Source: Chloroflexota bacterium
GTDB lineage: Bacteria > Chloroflexota > Anaerolineae > Anaerolineales > Villigracilaceae
Reading direction: 5' to 3'
Assembly (NCBI GenBank): GCA_016235445.1
Contig: JACRLB010000021.1
Span: forward strand, 21,307 to 85,306
DNA: 64,000 bases
In this document: positions 51,786 to 60,302 of the stretch, one piece after another
Layout of the letters: every line of letters begins with the position of its first letter
Numbering within the stretch: the first letter of the stretch is position 1
The notes under the pieces: model-generated
Databases searched by the model: none
What the model saw: only the letters and a program-made list of their open reading frames with translations
Told to the model about the DNA's origin: nothing
Made by a program: the position numbers and the translations under genes

Positions 51786-53924
51786 TCATAGCAATCGTTG
51801 CGGCACAAGCAAAGGCTTGCCTGGATCAAGCACCGTTTGAACTGCCCGATCCAGGAGCTTGCAATAACGTTTCGTGTCCAATCTTCCGGAGTCCAATGTC
51901 TCATCCAGTTCCCAGGCATGGACTCCGGTTGCATTGCGGGCAAATAGGAATTCCAGCGATTGACCGGGAGCAAACTGCCTGCCGTGTGCCTGTAGTTGCA
52001 AGGCAGCACGTGCCGCTGGAGATGGAGTCTTGTATGCTTCAATTGTCCGACTTAACCTTTGGCGGATGACCAATTCTCCCAATGGAACACGTCCGATTCT
52101 GAGGTCCCGTTTTGCACATTCCACCAACGCCATAACATCTGGAATGCGGTCGGCGAACTCATGCGGGGTATTCGCACCTGCCAGAACTTCCAGTGCCTTC
52201 AATTGAATCTTTCTCACCCACAGGGTTGTATCCCTTCTACGCAACTCGATGCCACGATATTTGAGCGTGCCATCCTGGAAGGCACCAAAGTATTGGTTGG
52301 GCACGGGAACACGTGCATCCCGCTTCGAAGCCAGGAATGCGACCCACTTGAATACTCCCTCCAATGCAATGGGAATGCCTGTTTTCTCTTCGATGGCATT
52401 CATAAGTGGCGTAAATTCTGATGGCTTGTGAAACCCCTCTTGCTGGACGAACAAACAATCCACATACATATGAATGACCGTGAATCCCATATCTTCAGCA
52501 ACTTCCTTGGCTTGCAGCATCAACTCGCGGCTCGTGGCGGTCACGGCTTCATGGGATTCGATTTTTCCAAAGCGGGCATTCTTGTATCCCAAATATCCAA
52601 AGCACACCACCAACAACCACTTGAGCGCCGCAGCACGGGCTTTGAGGATTTCGACTCTACAATCGCGCGGGTCGAGATCGGAGAGGATGTTCTTTAGCAT
52701 TAGGCGTTTTTCCAACAGAGGTCGCAGGGTTTTTGGTATCAATCCCTCTGGCGCATTTTCCAGCCCAACGGTCTCCGGAGAGATATTGTGTTTCACCATG
52801 ATTGCAGGATACATGGAAGAGAAATCGATCTGTGCCACATTACCGTGGAGTCCGATCAAGGGTTGGTAGATCAAACCGCCATGATCAGCACGGATCAATT
52901 CGGACAGCGTCTTCGTCCCTTCAACCTGCTGCTTTTGAACAGGAACCATGACTGCGTTGCATAACGCAGTCAGCATCTGCATGGCAGTGATGCCTGCGCC
53001 AGGAGATTTACGCGCCATCTCCTGCACACCAATGCCTGTGACACGCGCCTGTTCCATCGCGCCTTCCAGCCCATATTCCCCAAAAGACATGGCATTTTTG
53101 CGGTCAATGTGCCAGCGTCCGAACAGATGGGATTGTGCGCCGCGATAAGTGACTTGACCATAGGCAAAATAACTATCGGCTTTGCGCGTCATGATCTGTC
53201 TGTTCTCATCACGATTCGGATTCAACTCAATGCCGGTTTCCTCGGACCATGCACCAAGTTGCGGGAACAACCAGGTATCACCGTAATCGGTCAGGATCAG
53301 GTCGGGATCAAGTCGCTGCAGGTCGGCTTTCAAGCCGATCAGGAAGGGTCTGGGTGAATCAAGGAACAGACTGTATTCCCTCTGCCCGTATTTCACATGC
53401 AATTGTTTGGGTTTCCGGATCGCAGGATTACAGTCCGGTGCAAGAGTCAGAATGCGCAATGGGATGGGAGTCGGGTCGATCTCCCAAGGCGAGGACAAAG
53501 GCTCGATGGATTGAATCCATTCATCATCAAACCTGACATGGCAGCGCCCCAACAAATAGGTATTTGTCCGGGCAATAAAACGCAGGGTGATGGGAATATC
53601 TGCATCGTAGTAATCCAGGGATGGGAATTGTCTTTGTAGTTCCCCGAACATTTTTTGAAGACCGGCTGGATTGGATGTAGTGACTGCCATTACATCCCGT
53701 TCTCCAAGAAAGAGATCGCGGCGAACGGTTCGTTCCAATTTAACGTCTTTTTCTTTCAGGTATTTCCACACCTGCCGTAATAAATTGAAGTCCCCTGCCG
53801 CATAGAACGTGATGTCAAATTCCATACGCAGGTGTAGGCGTTTGTCATCATCGGTCAGGAGCCATAGGTTAATTCCATCATCCTCCGCATATACATCCAG
53901 GAGCCAGCCAATTGCCTCAGCCAT
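51786..53924 (-). CDS. Family B DNA polymerase with degenerate exonuclease motifs
   Basis: A 712-aa protein. Polymerase motif A is IDFSSMYPAIMV. Motif B is reduced to KWLLVVCFGYLGYKNARFGK. Motif C reads IHMYVDCLFVQ, where the usual DTD is YVD: the second, catalytic Asp is kept and the first is lost. EQARVTGIGVQEMARKSPG matches the region before motif A in archaeal-type PolB. The expected exonuclease DxE and NxxxFD motifs are not recognisable (ILTLAPDCNP, LTDYGDTWLFPQ), so proofreading is probably absent. It may replicate the element or act in repair. Last gene of a minus-strand operon with the coiled-coil, RecA-like and LuxR genes. Confidence 0.82.
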   Translation of the reverse strand: MAEAIGWLLDVYAEDDGINLWLLTDDDKRLHLRMEFDITFYAAGDFNLLRQVWKYLKEKDVKLERTVRRDLFLGERDVMAVTTSNPAGLQKMFGELQRQFPSLDYYDADIPITLRFIARTNTYLLGRCHVRFDDEWIQSIEPLSSPWEIDPTPIPLRILTLAPDCNPAIRKPKQLHVKYGQREYSLFLDSPRPFLIGLKADLQRLDPDLILTDYGDTWLFPQLGAWSEETGIELNPNRDENRQIMTRKADSYFAYGQVTYRGAQSHLFGRWHIDRKNAMSFGEYGLEGAMEQARVTGIGVQEMARKSPGAGITAMQMLTALCNAVMVPVQKQQVEGTKTLSELIRADHGGLIYQPLIGLHGNVAQIDFSSMYPAIMVKHNISPETVGLENAPEGLIPKTLRPLLEKRLMLKNILSDLDPRDCRVEILKARAAALKWLLVVCFGYLGYKNARFGKIESHEAVTATSRELMLQAKEVAEDMGFTVIHMYVDCLFVQQEGFHKPSEFTPLMNAIEEKTGIPIALEGVFKWVAFLASKRDARVPVPNQYFGAFQDGTLKYRGIELRRRDTTLWVRKIQLKALEVLAGANTPHEFADRIPDVMALVECAKRDLRIGRVPLGELVIRQRLSRTIEAYKTPSPAARAALQLQAHGRQFAPGQSLEFLFARNATGVHAWELDETLDSGRLDTKRYCKLLDRAVQTVLDPGKPLLVPQRLL

Positions 53925-53945
53925 AATTCGACACGGCTCCGCCAG

Positions 53946-54212
53946 TCAACCCAGATTTTTCTTTTTCAGTTCATCAAGTTCCTGCTGAAGCACCGCGATT
54001 TCCTTGGATTGCTCCAATAACATGGCAAGCAAGGCAGTTTCAAAAGGCAATAGAGACTCCGCCTGCCCGATGGCAGCGATGTGCCGACGCGCAGCGGCAA
54101 AGAGACCATCGAATATATACTGATCACTGCGACGCAAGGTACGCCGAAATGCCGAAAGGTTGGCTTCGGTTTCTGTCAGAAGTTGGGTGATGGTGACGAG
54201 AGTGCGACCCAT
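53946..54212 (-). CDS. Small helical coiled-coil protein
   Basis: An 88-aa protein, helical throughout, ending in a heptad-like segment (SKEIAVLQQELDELKKKNLG). The first part is basic/amphipathic (SAFRRTLRRSDQYIFDGLFA). It may be an accessory factor to the polymerase encoded 22 bp downstream or the RecA-like protein 6 bp upstream. No family recognised. Confidence 0.6.
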   Translation of the reverse strand: MGRTLVTITQLLTETEANLSAFRRTLRRSDQYIFDGLFAAARRHIAAIGQAESLLPFETALLAMLLEQSKEIAVLQQELDELKKKNLG

Positions 54213-54217
54213 ATCAT

Positions 54218-54775
54218 TCAGAAGAGCGACGGTTGGGTGGGTTGGCAGGCGGGCGCTTCCTGGATGATCACTTCATCCGCCTGTCTACAGACTTGTTCAA
54301 GCAGGAAGTCACGTTCCTCCGCCAGGGGCGGGGCGAGAGTCACAACGACAGGTACGGAGAGTACAAGACGTTGGATTTGACTGAGACAGGATTTCAAGAG
54401 CCGGTAGGCTTCATAGGTCGGCACATGATCGTCGTAGAATGTATTCAGCAAGTCCAGAATCAAATAAGGTTGGTTAAGGGATGGAGTGGAACTCAACAAG
54501 GTATTCATTTCATAACAGGTGAAGGCGCGCCGGCTGAACAAGCGGTTTGCTGCCGTTGAGATATCCACCGTTTTCGTGCGCAGTAATTTAGCAACCTGAT
54601 ACGGACGATACCGGTTACCGCCATCCATGATGGTGACTTCGCCGCGCAAGCCAAGTTCAGCGATCAAGATCATGCTTTCGGTGCGTGCAGCATCCGATGT
54701 GTAGATCACAATTAGTTTGCCAGTTTTGAGAACGGGAAGGATGTCCATGCCGACAGAATACAACCTCCCCTTCAT
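54218..54775 (-). CDS. RecA-fold-like protein without clear Walker A, unknown function
   Basis: A 185-aa protein. LKTGKLIVIYTSDAARTESM could be a remnant P-loop strand (no GKT/S), and LILDLLNTFYDDHVPTYEAY followed by VVVTLAPPL looks like a Walker-B strand and the next strand. This suggests a degenerate RecA/RadA-type fold, but the assignment is tentative. It sits in the minus-strand replication operon next to a family B polymerase, so a role in replication or recombination is plausible. The start at 54775 has a GGTGGGGG ribosome-binding-like sequence. Confidence 0.5.
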   Translation of the reverse strand: MKGRLYSVGMDILPVLKTGKLIVIYTSDAARTESMILIAELGLRGEVTIMDGGNRYRPYQVAKLLRTKTVDISTAANRLFSRRAFTCYEMNTLLSSTPSLNQPYLILDLLNTFYDDHVPTYEAYRLLKSCLSQIQRLVLSVPVVVTLAPPLAEERDFLLEQVCRQADEVIIQEAPACQPTQPSLF

Positions 54776-54804
54776 ATATAACAGCCCCCACCTGGGTGTC
54801 AGAT

Positions 54805-54840
54805 GGGGGTGTTTTGGGGGTACTGGATTTGGGGGGAGGG
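54805..54840 (+). other. Potential G-quadruplex tract between the RecA-like and LuxR genes
   Basis: Four G runs (5, 5, 6 and 3 long) at 54805-54809, 54816-54820, 54831-54836 and 54838-54840, separated by 6, 10 and 1 bases. This fits a loose G-quadruplex pattern on the plus strand, in the 78-bp gap upstream of the 54218-54775 gene. Confidence 0.4.
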
Positions 54841-54853
54841 TCGGAGTATGGGT

Positions 54854-55273
54854 CTATCTCTGCCGTTCCCACTCGTTGAAATCCCAATGGGAGAACAGAG
54901 CACGCAGATCATTGCGCTTGTTAATATTAAACTTGCGGAATACGGACGAGATGCGGTCCTTGACGGTATCCGGGGAAATGTTCAAACGGGCGGCGATCTC
55001 ACGGTTGGTATACCCCAGACAGACGAGCGCGGTCACGTCTCGTTCACGGGGCGAGAGGGATTCCCACCTATCCCACAACCTTTCATTGGCGGTGTATTGT
55101 GTCAGACCTGCGGCCAGGATATCAGGGATCAAATCGTGTTCAGGACGGCCTTCGTCAGAGGATAGGGTGGAAAGCGTGACTTGTAGGCTTTCACTCGCAT
55201 CAAAATGATAGGTTCGAGGACCGGGCGTTGGACGCAAGCCTATCAGGTACAGAAGACGATCCCAGATAGACAT
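54854..55273 (-). CDS. LuxR-type HTH transcriptional regulator
   Basis: A 139-aa regulator from ATG 55273. The C-terminal LuxR/FixJ-type HTH is clear: LSPRERDVTALVCLGYTNRE, IAARLNISPDTVKDRISSVF, then RKFNINKRNDLRALF. The N-terminal 60 residues lack a receiver domain (no phospho-Asp motif); they may be a small sensor or dimerisation segment. First gene of the minus-strand replication operon and divergent from the transfer block, so it may switch between these two sets. The start codon lies near a short hairpin (55330-55368). Confidence 0.85.
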   Translation of the reverse strand: MSIWDRLLYLIGLRPTPGPRTYHFDASESLQVTLSTLSSDEGRPEHDLIPDILAAGLTQYTANERLWDRWESLSPRERDVTALVCLGYTNREIAARLNISPDTVKDRISSVFRKFNINKRNDLRALFSHWDFNEWERQR

Positions 55274-55329
55274 ACTGCTGGGATAATAACAGAACAAATG
55301 TTCTTATGTCAAGCATCACGCATTAAAAA

Positions 55330-55368
55330 TGCAACGCCCAGGGTGAGGGGGGCACCCTAGACGTTGCA
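55330..55368. promoter_or_regulatory. Stem-loop in the divergent intergenic region
   Basis: TGCAACG (55330-55336) pairs with CGTTGCA (55362-55368); inside this AGGGTG (55340-55345) pairs with CACCCT (55353-55358) around a G-rich loop. It lies between the divergent LuxR and A24 peptidase genes and could be an operator or leader element. Confidence 0.5.
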
Positions 55369-55484
55369 AAGATATTTTACCAAATATTTCATCAAGTATA
55401 AAACTTCTGTCGCCAATTCCGATCATGGGTGAAAGCGACACTTGCCCCATACCCACCCATCCATCTCTATATTATGAGCGACCA

Positions 55485-55880
55485 ATGACCTGGTTGCTCT
55501 TTTATCTTCTGGCTGTAAGCCTGTATGACCTGCGTACCCGTCGCATCCCGAATTGGTCCACGTATCCATTGATGCTTGCGGGCATGATCGCGCATTTCCC
55601 CGGACATATTGATTTGTGGCTGGCATGTTTTCTGCTGCTTTCCGCCTGGGCAAGCGGATGGATGGGTGCCGGGGATGTCAAACTCTGGATGGCAGTTCTT
55701 TGGGCTTTACCCGATTCCAATATCCCATCCCTGATCCTGCTTGTATTCCTTTCCTTCCTAATCACCAGCATCATTCAATTCTTCTGGAGATTCTTTCAGA
55801 AGCAATCCCTCACTGGCATGAAATCCCCCGCCGCCTGGCGAACGATTCCCTTTCTTCTGATGGTCTGGCATGTACACTGA
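55485..55880 (+). CDS. A24 family prepilin peptidase (TadV/CpaA-type)
   Basis: A 131-aa membrane peptidase. The two catalytic Asp motifs are present: SLYDLRTRRIPNW (first Asp, after helix 1) and GWMGAGDVKLWMA (the GxGD motif). About four helices are predicted. It should cleave the Flp and TadE-type prepilins encoded at 48-49 kb. ATG 55485 follows the TATGAGCG sequence; an upstream in-frame ATG at 55425 adds a polar, unlikely N-terminus. First gene of the plus-strand transfer block. Confidence 0.88.
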   Translation: MTWLLFYLLAVSLYDLRTRRIPNWSTYPLMLAGMIAHFPGHIDLWLACFLLLSAWASGWMGAGDVKLWMAVLWALPDSNIPSLILLVFLSFLITSIIQFFWRFFQKQSLTGMKSPAAWRTIPFLLMVWHVH

Positions 55881-56775
55881 TCTCTTCCTTGCCATGCTCA
55901 ACCCCAAAAACGCGCGCGGGAATCCCATCCTATCTGCGCTGGTTTACACCTTCTGCCCCGCTGCCGCACGTTGGTGGTTGGTGGGCGCTGACCCTACCCC
56001 GCCCTTCGATCCCGTCTGGAAATCCCTCGAAGATCTATCATCCGGAGGGACTCTGCTCGAATTCTTGATCAAGTATGACTTTGACTCTTTGATCGAGGAA
56101 ATTCGAACCTACATCCGCGAAGTGGAGGAATATAGAAGGCAACATAATAATCTTCGCGCCCCGGAACTTATGCCCCTCTTTCGCGGCGGGAATATCTCCA
56201 TGAGTCGCCGGTATGGTTCCCAGAATGCGATCAATAATCTCGGCGGCGATTGGCGCAACCTGTTTATTTACGTTCGCACCTGGGCGTTCCTCTCCCAGGA
56301 TTGGCGTGCCGCGATGCTGATCGGACGTGACGCTGGCTACAGCCTGAATGCGGAGAAAGTCTGCCTGACCCTGCTTGGAGTACGTCTGCCTGTCCAATTC
56401 GATACATGGGTCTGGCAGATCCCTGTGGGACATGTCACGGAAACGAAGATTGGTTCACTCGTCTCCAATGGCGAACAGGATCAACTACGTTTTTCCCTGC
56501 TAAGCCGCTGCACCACCCTGGGAAAACAACCCTGGTCCAACACGCCTGCCATCGTTGCCCTGGATCGGGAGACCGGCGAAGCGAAGCATTTCGATCAACT
56601 CCTTGCCAACAGGGATCTGGAAAAAACGGTGGAGTCCCTGTCCAACCTTGCGAAGAAGGGTCCGCATCCACCCTTGAATGCCCTGAGGCAACCATCGATC
56701 TGCAAACAATGTGGATACCAGCAATTGTGCTTTACAAGGAACTATATCTCCCAACACGCCCTGAAGGACTTATGA
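55870..56775 (+). CDS. Probable Fe-S PD-(D/E)XK nuclease-like protein (Cas4/RecB-type)
   Basis: A 301-aa protein overlapping the previous gene by 11 bp. The C-terminal half has the layout of Cas4/AddB-like nucleases: FDTWVWQIPVGHVTETKIGS (a possible D...ExK core), GEQDQLRFSLLSRC, and a terminal cluster CKQCGYQQLC. A fourth cluster Cys is not certain. The N-terminal half is helical without known motifs. If correct, it processes DNA ends during transfer or replication. The family call is inference from motif spacing. Confidence 0.5.
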   Translation: MYTDLFLAMLNPKNARGNPILSALVYTFCPAAARWWLVGADPTPPFDPVWKSLEDLSSGGTLLEFLIKYDFDSLIEEIRTYIREVEEYRRQHNNLRAPELMPLFRGGNISMSRRYGSQNAINNLGGDWRNLFIYVRTWAFLSQDWRAAMLIGRDAGYSLNAEKVCLTLLGVRLPVQFDTWVWQIPVGHVTETKIGSLVSNGEQDQLRFSLLSRCTTLGKQPWSNTPAIVALDRETGEAKHFDQLLANRDLEKTVESLSNLAKKGPHPPLNALRQPSICKQCGYQQLCFTRNYISQHALKDL

Positions 56776-58478
56776 AAAAACTTCGCATCCTTATCATCCT
56801 GACAATCTTCCTTGCCATCCTGCTCCTGAGTGGATTGACAATGTCTACGACGCCAGTGTATGCCTCCAACGCAGATCTGCTCCTGACTCCCACACCGACT
56901 GTGACGGTCACAGTCACACCGACTCCACCCACGGGAGGTGGAGGAAATACCACAACCACCATCTCACAGATCTTCAATCACCTGATCTTCCCCGCCGAAA
57001 CCATCTCCGAAGCCCTGGCGGGCATCTTCGATAAAGCCGCCGACAAGGAAGTGCGCGCCATGAGCGAGGAAGTGGCACGTTGGACCAGCGTGATCGGCGA
57101 GATCGTACAGGCTCCCAGTCAGGGCGATTACAGCACAGTGGCGCAGTCCAGTCTGCCGGTTGCGGCGGCGCTGGCTCCAGCCTTATTCTTGTTGAGGTTG
57201 GCTTTATATCACTGGGGCAGATTGCTCGGTGAGGATGACAGCGGATTACGTGTGGTTGGGGATTGGGTTACGGCTGGTGTGTTGGCGATTGCCTCTGGTC
57301 CATTCCTTGATCTTATCGTTCGCCTTGGGTGGTGGATGGTTGGGAAAGTCATCGGTGAAACTGGTGCGTTGGCGATCAGCTTCGTCGAGAACACGACAGC
57401 AACTTCCATTCTATTGGGTCTTGCCAACCAGACCTTCCTTGGCAGTTTGCTCAATATTGGTCTATCCATCGGTTCATTACTAGCTATCGGCGGGATGTTG
57501 TTTGCGTTTGCGTCTGCCAATGCCGTTCTATTTATTCTTGCTGTCCTCGCTCCACCTCTTGCTATTGCAAGTGTGTTGCCCCAGGCTACCTGGCTGCGTT
57601 CCTTATGGATGAAGGCAGTGATCTTGATCGCGCTCCTTCCCATTGTTGCGGGTGGAGTCTTCAAAGCAGGCATGGCCGCCAGTATATGGATGGGTCAGCA
57701 GGGATTATTATCTGCCATTCTACGTGTGGTCTGGTTATGGGGCGCGACCGGATTGTTGCTGTCACTGGCAGGCATCCTGGGCAAGATGACCATCTCCACC
57801 ACGGCAGATGCCTTTGGCGGGATGATCAAGGCAGCGCAACAGATCGTTTCCATCGGGATGCTGGCTGCCAGCGGCGTGGGAGCGGCGGGAGCTGGTGCGG
57901 TTGGCGCGGCAGGAGCCACGACAAGTGCGGGCGCATCTGCAACATCTACTGCCACGAGTGGACTTACCGGCGCGGAAGCCGCAATGGGGCATTTGAATGC
58001 AGCACAGCAATTGACACAACAAGCTGGAAATCTGGAAGCAATGGGATTGCGTGCCCCGGCTGCCTACAATCGTTCTCTGGCACATGGGCATGAACTGGCG
58101 GCAAGACAGGCGGAGTTGGGAGAACGGATGCAGCGCTTCAATGGCGCTCCGTCCACATCGCCTTCGGATGATTTTGGTTTCTCGCCTTCGGTGAACGCCT
58201 CCATTCAATCCAACTTCAACGGCTCCCCCCAGGAATTCCAGCAGGGCTTTCAAGCCATGTCCGCAGACATCTCTCAACATGGGATGGACCCGAATGTGTT
58301 TGCCGCACAATACCCGGAAGAAACAGCGCATATGACCAGAGCATATCTGGATCATACGGAAGAGATCATGACGGCACGTGATCCTCTGATGCGCGCTTCT
58401 GAAATCGGCAACGCAACACGGGTGAAGGAGATACTCACATTCATGCCAAACTCCAGGGATGAAGAGGATCGCTCATGA
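56772..58478 (+). CDS. TrbL/VirB6-like polytopic conjugation protein
   Basis: A 568-aa protein from ATG 56772 (ATGA overlap with the preceding stop). A signal peptide (about 1-32) and Thr/Pro/Gly linker are followed by about 6-7 membrane helices (about 130-390), then an Ala/Gly/Ser-rich segment and a long hydrophilic helical C-terminus (about 450-568). This layout matches TrbL/VirB6-type proteins of Gram-positive-like T4SS. It is the best candidate for an inner-membrane channel component. No mutation or frameshift is apparent. Confidence 0.7.
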   Translation: MKKLRILIILTIFLAILLLSGLTMSTTPVYASNADLLLTPTPTVTVTVTPTPPTGGGGNTTTTISQIFNHLIFPAETISEALAGIFDKAADKEVRAMSEEVARWTSVIGEIVQAPSQGDYSTVAQSSLPVAAALAPALFLLRLALYHWGRLLGEDDSGLRVVGDWVTAGVLAIASGPFLDLIVRLGWWMVGKVIGETGALAISFVENTTATSILLGLANQTFLGSLLNIGLSIGSLLAIGGMLFAFASANAVLFILAVLAPPLAIASVLPQATWLRSLWMKAVILIALLPIVAGGVFKAGMAASIWMGQQGLLSAILRVVWLWGATGLLLSLAGILGKMTISTTADAFGGMIKAAQQIVSIGMLAASGVGAAGAGAVGAAGATTSAGASATSTATSGLTGAEAAMGHLNAAQQLTQQAGNLEAMGLRAPAAYNRSLAHGHELAARQAELGERMQRFNGAPSTSPSDDFGFSPSVNASIQSNFNGSPQEFQQGFQAMSADISQHGMDPNVFAAQYPEETAHMTRAYLDHTEEIMTARDPLMRASEIGNATRVKEILTFMPNSRDEEDRS

Positions 58479-58945
58479 CCCTTGCAGAAACATTTGCGCT
58501 GGTCTCCTTTTCCATATTCAGCTATGCCGACCTGCGCTATCGCCTGGTTCCAGGGATCGAAGTCTTTCTATTGGGAACGATCCTTTTGACATTTCCCGCC
58601 ACACCTATTCAGACCGGGATCATATTGCTGGCATGTCTTTGGAGCATCTTCCGGAATCTATCCGGTTGGTTCGCCATACCCCTGTTGTTTTACCCACCTG
58701 TCTGGCCGGTGTTGTTCACCGGATATGGGTATCGCAAGGGCATTATTGGCAGGGCAGATCTGTTTGCGATTAGCGGGCTTGCCTGTCTTTTTCCTTTACC
58801 TGCCGTATTGCTGTCTCTTATGGGATTGGAACTCTGGCGCAGGCTTTGGATACGCAGACAACAAGGGAATATCCCTGCCCTGCCAGGTCTGTTGCTTGGA
58901 TTGATCGTCTATCTCTTATTGCGTTTATTCCTACCGACTCCATAG
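58475..58945 (+). CDS. A24-like peptidase paralogue with altered GxGD motif
   Basis: A 156-aa protein with about five helices. IFSYADLRYRLVPG matches the first A24 Asp motif; the second motif is IIGRADLFAISGLA, GRAD rather than GxGD, with the Asp kept. NIPALPGLLLGLIVYLLLRL resembles the last A24 helices. It may have a different substrate from the canonical A24 gene at 55485, or be a non-peptidase paralogue. It overlaps the TrbL-like stop (ATGA). Confidence 0.65.
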   Translation: MTLAETFALVSFSIFSYADLRYRLVPGIEVFLLGTILLTFPATPIQTGIILLACLWSIFRNLSGWFAIPLLFYPPVWPVLFTGYGYRKGIIGRADLFAISGLACLFPLPAVLLSLMGLELWRRLWIRRQQGNIPALPGLLLGLIVYLLLRLFLPTP

Positions 58946-58991
58946 CGACACGAGCACACATCCCCCTTCCACAATTGAATAAGATGACCCC

Positions 58992-59801
58992 ATGCCACGC
59001 TCTGGAACTTTGGGCAACCCACAGCCCTACACTCCTTTTGGTGTTTTCGCTGGCCTGCCTTTCTGGGGCGGCGGCTTGACATTACTCGCCGCAGCGCCAG
59101 GAATCGGAAAGACTTCCTGGCTGCTGCGGATGATCTTCGAGTCTGCCTGTCTGCATATTCCATCTGCCATTGGCTGTTATGAACACACCCCGGAGGAATT
59201 GCGCTTTCGGCTGTTTCTGCAAACAGAGGCAATGACTGGTGGACCTCATACGCAACCCTCACAACCCCTTGTGGAAGCAGCCCTGGCACGCGCCAGTGAA
59301 GCGGTATTGCTGTCGCTCAACTCAGGTGAGGATACAGTGCGCGCGTTGGAAGACATGCTAATCCATGATTACGCTTTCCCTGTCAAAGGACCGGCGCTGA
59401 TCGCTGTGGATTATCTAAACCGTGTTCCAGTGGTTGGCTTGACTGGCATGATGAACGAAGAGGGTCGCAGTGGTGAAGCTGCCGCCGCGTTACGCGAGAT
59501 GGCACGTCATCATGGTTGGGCGATTATTGCGGCTGCCGCCTTGAAATCCGAACGCTTCAACGATGGTGATGATTTGTCTGCTCTCCTTGGCGACGAACGA
59601 GTTCCTTATGAAGCAGATCGTGTGTTGGTGGTCAACCGCACCGGCGATGTTCGCGATTGCGGCTGCGCTCCACTGGAAGTCCTGACCCTCAAAGATCGCA
59701 CCGGACCGGCACGGCGCTGGCCCATGCAGTTCTGGGGTGAACGTTTCTATCCCGCGCTCGAAGCGGAATTCCATAAACATAATCCGATGGCATTGTCATG
59801 A
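58992..59801 (+). CDS. DnaB-helicase-C-like RecA-fold ATPase
   Basis: A 269-aa ATPase. Walker A is TLLAAAPGIGKTSWLLRMIF (about 28-47), Walker B is ALIAVDYLNRV (about 136-146), and YEADRVLVVNRTGD plus VLTLKDRTGPARRWPMQFWG fit the C-terminal DnaB/KaiC-type core, including the arginine-finger-like region. No N-terminal DnaB domain, so it is a stand-alone RecA domain. It might be the helicase loaded by the DnaA-N initiator, or a transfer ATPase. It starts 46 bp after the A24-like gene. Confidence 0.8.
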   Translation: MPRSGTLGNPQPYTPFGVFAGLPFWGGGLTLLAAAPGIGKTSWLLRMIFESACLHIPSAIGCYEHTPEELRFRLFLQTEAMTGGPHTQPSQPLVEAALARASEAVLLSLNSGEDTVRALEDMLIHDYAFPVKGPALIAVDYLNRVPVVGLTGMMNEEGRSGEAAAALREMARHHGWAIIAAAALKSERFNDGDDLSALLGDERVPYEADRVLVVNRTGDVRDCGCAPLEVLTLKDRTGPARRWPMQFWGERFYPALEAEFHKHNPMALS

Positions 59802-60280
59802 GTGAAGTCACATCCCTTTTATTGACCTTCCTGCGCGAAGCCTGGGTTGCCCTGGCAGGCGCATTTGTCGCCTTCGCGTTGCTGGCGGGTATTGCCCAGA
59901 TGTTGCGCGTGAGTTCCGCCTCTGTATTAGGCGCGAATCTTTGGGTATGGGAATCCATATCTGCTCTGGTCTCCATTGTTGTACTCGGCTTGTTTGCCTT
60001 CCTTGGAATTCCGCAGATCGTGAGTGCCCTGCAATCCACTCTGCCCGGTGCAGGCGGATGTGGACCGATCAGTGAATTGGGAACACTTGCCTCCGGGTTG
60101 ATCGGCGGACTGGCTGCTTTACGCATGTTGAAAGCGGCATTCACGACGATGTTGTCCGCTTCGATTGGCGGTGCATCCTCATTCGCCAATGCACTCATTG
60201 AATCTGGTGAAGCGCTCTTTGGCATGATCCTTGCCAGCGCCGCCATTCCTCTGGCTGCCTGGTTTCTCGGTACTTGTTGA
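59798..60280 (+). CDS. Small polytopic membrane protein of the transfer block
   Basis: A 160-aa protein with three or four membrane helices (about 15-36, 48-70, 88-112, 138-156), with a Gly/Cys-containing loop between the second and third. ATGA overlap with the preceding stop (59798-59801). No family recognised; size and position fit a minor VirB3/VirB6-like or pilin-like subunit of the surface apparatus. Confidence 0.6.
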   Translation: MSEVTSLLLTFLREAWVALAGAFVAFALLAGIAQMLRVSSASVLGANLWVWESISALVSIVVLGLFAFLGIPQIVSALQSTLPGAGGCGPISELGTLASGLIGGLAALRMLKAAFTTMLSASIGGASSFANALIESGEALFGMILASAAIPLAAWFLGTC

Positions 60281-60302
60281 AATTTCAAAGGAGAAGATAT
60301 TT

